Of a stretch of 64,000 nt of DNA, positions 62,021 to 64,000 are shown piece after piece. Where the stretch lies: positions 4,571,001 through 4,635,000 of the forward strand of contig NC_064042.1 of NCBI RefSeq assembly GCF_932526225.1, in the 5' to 3' direction. The first letter of the stretch is position 1, and every line of letters starts with the position of its first letter. Origin of the DNA: Nematostella vectensis (lineage: Eukaryota > Cnidaria > Anthozoa > Actiniaria > Edwardsiidae). The position numbers were made by a program, and so were the translations under genes. The notes beneath the pieces are model-generated. The model made no database searches, had not been told where the DNA came from, and saw only the letters and a program-made list of their open reading frames with translations.

Positions 62021-62472
62021 TAGCCTCCCGAGCTCCCCCTAGGTGCGACACGTGACAAAGTGATTGACAGGTGGGCGTGGCCGTCACGTGACAAAATGAT
62101 TGACAGGTGGGCTTGGCTATCACGTGACAAAGTGATTGACAGGTTTTTTTTACAAAATGATTGACAGGTGGGCGTGGCTATCACGTGACAAAGTGATTGA
62201 CAGGTCCTTGACAAAGTGATTGACAGGTTTTTTACAAAGTGATTGACAGGTGGGCGTGGCTATCACGTGACAAAGTGATTGACAGGTGGGCGTGGCCGTC
62301 ACGTGACAAAGTGATTGACAGGTGGGCTTGGTCGTGCAAGAGATCTCTGGCAAACTCGCGCATGCGCAGGTCGCGGGGCTTGGCGGAGGTGTGCGGAGAC
62401 TTTTGCGCCACTTTTGGAATGAAATTTGGGGAGATCAAAAAGTTGCGCCAGCTGCGCCATTTCCCTACTACT
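62021..62472 (-). repeat. right terminal inverted repeat
   Basis: This is the inverted counterpart of 45942-46462. The outer about 130 bp are nearly identical. The inner array has nine TGATTGACAG units against twelve at the left. Sequence similarity to the block at 46790-46866 continues inward beyond this boundary. Confidence 0.93.
62050..62335 (-). promoter_or_regulatory. array of TGATTGACAG and CACGTG sites (right TIR)
   Basis: Nine TGATTGACAG units alternate with TCACGTGA, GGGCGTGGC and T-rich spacers. The array lies directly upstream of the polymerase gene. Confidence 0.5.
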
Positions 62473-62477
62473 TAAGT
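62473..62477 (+). repeat. target-site duplication, right copy
   Basis: TAAGT directly outside the right inverted repeat, matching 45937-45941. Confidence 0.8.
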
Positions 62478-63302
62478 TGTAGCCAAATGAGGGAGAAATC
62501 GTTAGAATCTTTAAATACTTAGAGGGCACGTAGAGGGTATGTATATTTTCAGTTGAAGCACTGATATGATGGTTATGTAGTGTTAGAAATTTGTTTGTCT
62601 ACACTCTTTCTGTTTTATAAGAACCTTTTTATAAGAACGCTCATCCGAAATCTCCCTCGAAGCCCTTCTGGACTCGTCACGCTAGACGACGCTTGAGCCG
62701 GCTCATAAGCGTCGTGTACAGGACCCGAAACGATCCCTCATATAGGCGTGCGTAACCCTGCATGATCTCATGATAGGTCTTTCATTCACCGAATACAAAC
62801 AAACATGCAAAAAAATATCTTAACACATTTCTCTTTCTACGGAAAGCAGCATGTCCTGTCTTTGATTTACTTTTATGGCTTGTTGTGAATAATTTATTTA
62901 CGCCTTGTTTTAAATTACTATCACGGGAATTGTTATTTGATCCCAATTTCTGACTAACCACTGTTTTTCTCGCGCAGTCGTATACTAAAATCTTAATACT
63001 ATGGCTTTATTTTATGTAAATTTCCTGATAGTAACACAAATAACGCTAAAATGTATCATACGTTTTTAAAACCGAAAGCCAATCCTTCCACATTCCAGTT
63101 TTGTTTGTCCATTACTCAATTCCTTGGGGTTCATTTCGGGGACTCCTGGGGATCGTTTCGGGTCCTGGAATCATTTCGGATAGGAGGGTGGATGGGAATC
63201 TCTTCATCTCCCCCCTCTCCCCCCCCCCCCCCCCCCCCCCCCCCCTGCACTGCTGCAACCCTGACCTCGTACTCAAATATATTATTACTTTATTCATCAG
63301 TG
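62478..63302. other. intergenic, right flank of the Polinton
   Basis: No gene or structured repeat other than a poly-C tract near 63220-63245. The right part should hold the promoter or 5' exon of the next gene. Confidence 0.45.
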
Positions 63303-64000
63303 ATGGCGCGGCCAAGCTGGAACTCATTAATCACCTTAAGAAGATGTCATGGCTTCAGATGCGTGAAAGGCTTGTGTATCGCTGTAGCAGCCACTGTACT
63401 TATCAATTGGATGTTTCTAGGCCAATCAGGGAAAGCAAAACCAGGGATAGCTCAACTCAAAAAAATGATGATAAACGTAGAGTACGATGGGAGCGCACAA
63501 TCGGGAAAATTAAATATGGATAGAACTAATTTAAAAGGAAGTAATATTAGAAAGAGTGGCGGTCCCAGTGTGGGTTTTGGCAAAGACTTTTCATCACTGG
63601 AAAATACAGCAAAAGAAATCAGCCCCAGAGGCATTGTTGGTAAGTTGCTTCGAGTTAAGAAAATCTACCAAAAAGACGAGCATCTCAAACTGAAAATGGA
63701 AGATGATTCTGATAATAACGAGGTGAAGCAATTAGGGAATGGAAACAATATGGAGAAAATCCTAAGAGAATTTATAAAGAAGAAAAATATGCCTAAAAGG
63801 GAGGATGAAAAGTTGCAGGGAAATGTTAGTGGAAGGGACTATAAAAATAAGAAAGTTGGTCAGAAATCCGAAGAGCAAAGAGAAGGAGATGACAAAGACA
63901 ATGAAGATGAGGATCGATTACGTGATGTTTACGAGAAACTGATTAATGTTCCTATGCACTGCCCTAATAACAGTCTATCTCAGGAAAGCTTGCCACCGTA
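63303..64000 (+). CDS. 5' part of a type II membrane protein, probably a Golgi enzyme (runs off the window)
   Basis: From ATG 63303 a frame stays open to the end of the window, giving at least 232 residues. It starts MARPSWNSLITLRRCHGFRC and then has a membrane anchor (GLCIAVAATVLINWMFLG) preceded by basic residues, which predicts a type II topology. The following 190 residues are a charged Lys/Glu/Asp-rich stem with no recognised fold (SLENTAKEISPRGIVGKLLR; REGDDKDNEDEDRLRDV). This layout suits a Golgi glycosyltransferase or sulfotransferase whose catalytic domain lies beyond the right edge. The enzyme class is not identifiable. The 3' end is missing. Confidence 0.6.
   Translation, partial: MARPSWNSLITLRRCHGFRCVKGLCIAVAATVLINWMFLGQSGKAKPGIAQLKKMMINVEYDGSAQSGKLNMDRTNLKGSNIRKSGGPSVGFGKDFSSLENTAKEISPRGIVGKLLRVKKIYQKDEHLKLKMEDDSDNNEVKQLGNGNNMEKILREFIKKKNMPKREDEKLQGNVSGRDYKNKKVGQKSEEQREGDDKDNEDEDRLRDVYEKLINVPMHCPNNSLSQESLPP

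Larger units (their letters stand above)
45942..62472. mobile_element. Maverick/Polinton virus-like element, apparently intact
   Basis: The element is 16.5 kb, with inverted ends beginning AGTAGTAGGGAAATGGCGCA, flanking direct repeats TAAGT, and seventeen open genes without an obvious frameshift. The defining set is present: protein-primed DNA polymerase B, retrovirus-like integrase, packaging ATPase, major capsid protein and a probable minor capsid protein. Right-hand genes for structure run leftward as a compact block. The integrase faces the polymerase, and a plus-strand regulatory cassette occupies the left end. The open frames and near-identical ends suggest recent insertion. Whether it forms particles cannot be told from sequence. 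Confidence 0.95.

Overview
The window is nuclear DNA of an animal, most likely a cnidarian and probably an anthozoan such as a sea anemone. The species call is inference from spliced metazoan genes, abundant poly-C tracts, MITE-like repeats and tRNA-derived repeats. No bacterial gene organisation is seen outside one large inserted element.

Host genes. By joining exons with matching splice phases I can read six host loci plus one doubtful terminal exon: an unrecognised plus-strand gene (4.45-7.41 kb); a complete eight-exon extended short-chain dehydrogenase/reductase on the minus strand (8.26-14.76 kb); a complete seven-exon AGFG-type ArfGAP with NPF and FG motifs (16.13-22.28 kb); a minus-strand single-pass membrane receptor-like gene (25.95-32.73 kb) whose introns carry two minisatellites; a two-exon type II membrane protein of the DUF229 sulfatase-like family (38.40-41.39 kb); and the 5' part of a Golgi-like type II membrane protein running off the right edge (from 63.30 kb). 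The possible terminal exon is at the extreme left. The long open frames at 29.4-32.1 kb are not a gene: a 19-bp minisatellite lacks stops in all three minus frames.

Mobile DNA. A foldback-type transposon with long inverted repeats, a 6-bp target duplication and a transposase-like fragment lies at 33.70-37.62 kb. There is a LINE reverse-transcriptase remnant (12.4-12.9 kb), a tRNA-derived SINE (15.43-15.83 kb) and several MITE-like inverted-repeat elements.

The main object is an apparently intact Maverick/Polinton virus-like element at 45,942-62,472 (16.5 kb), with terminal inverted repeats of about 0.5 kb and a flanking direct repeat TAAGT. It encodes a protein-primed family B DNA polymerase, a retrovirus-like integrase, a double-jelly-roll type major capsid protein, a packaging ATPase, a probable minor capsid protein and six small membrane or coiled-coil proteins. 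Near its left end is a plus-strand cassette: an 86-residue membrane protein, a TFIIB-like transcription factor, an ankyrin-repeat protein and a CxH/CxxC zinc-binding repeat protein. Almost every gene is preceded by the same leader, a TTTAAAGA core 25-40 bp before the ATG. The TFIIB homologue plus this uniform promoter suggests an element-specific transcription programme run through host RNA polymerase II. The inverted repeats are arrays of TGATTGACAG (a PBX/MEIS-type site) and CACGTG, and a GC-rich palindromic module recurs through the element, including in frame inside its genes. No adenain-type protease was recognised.
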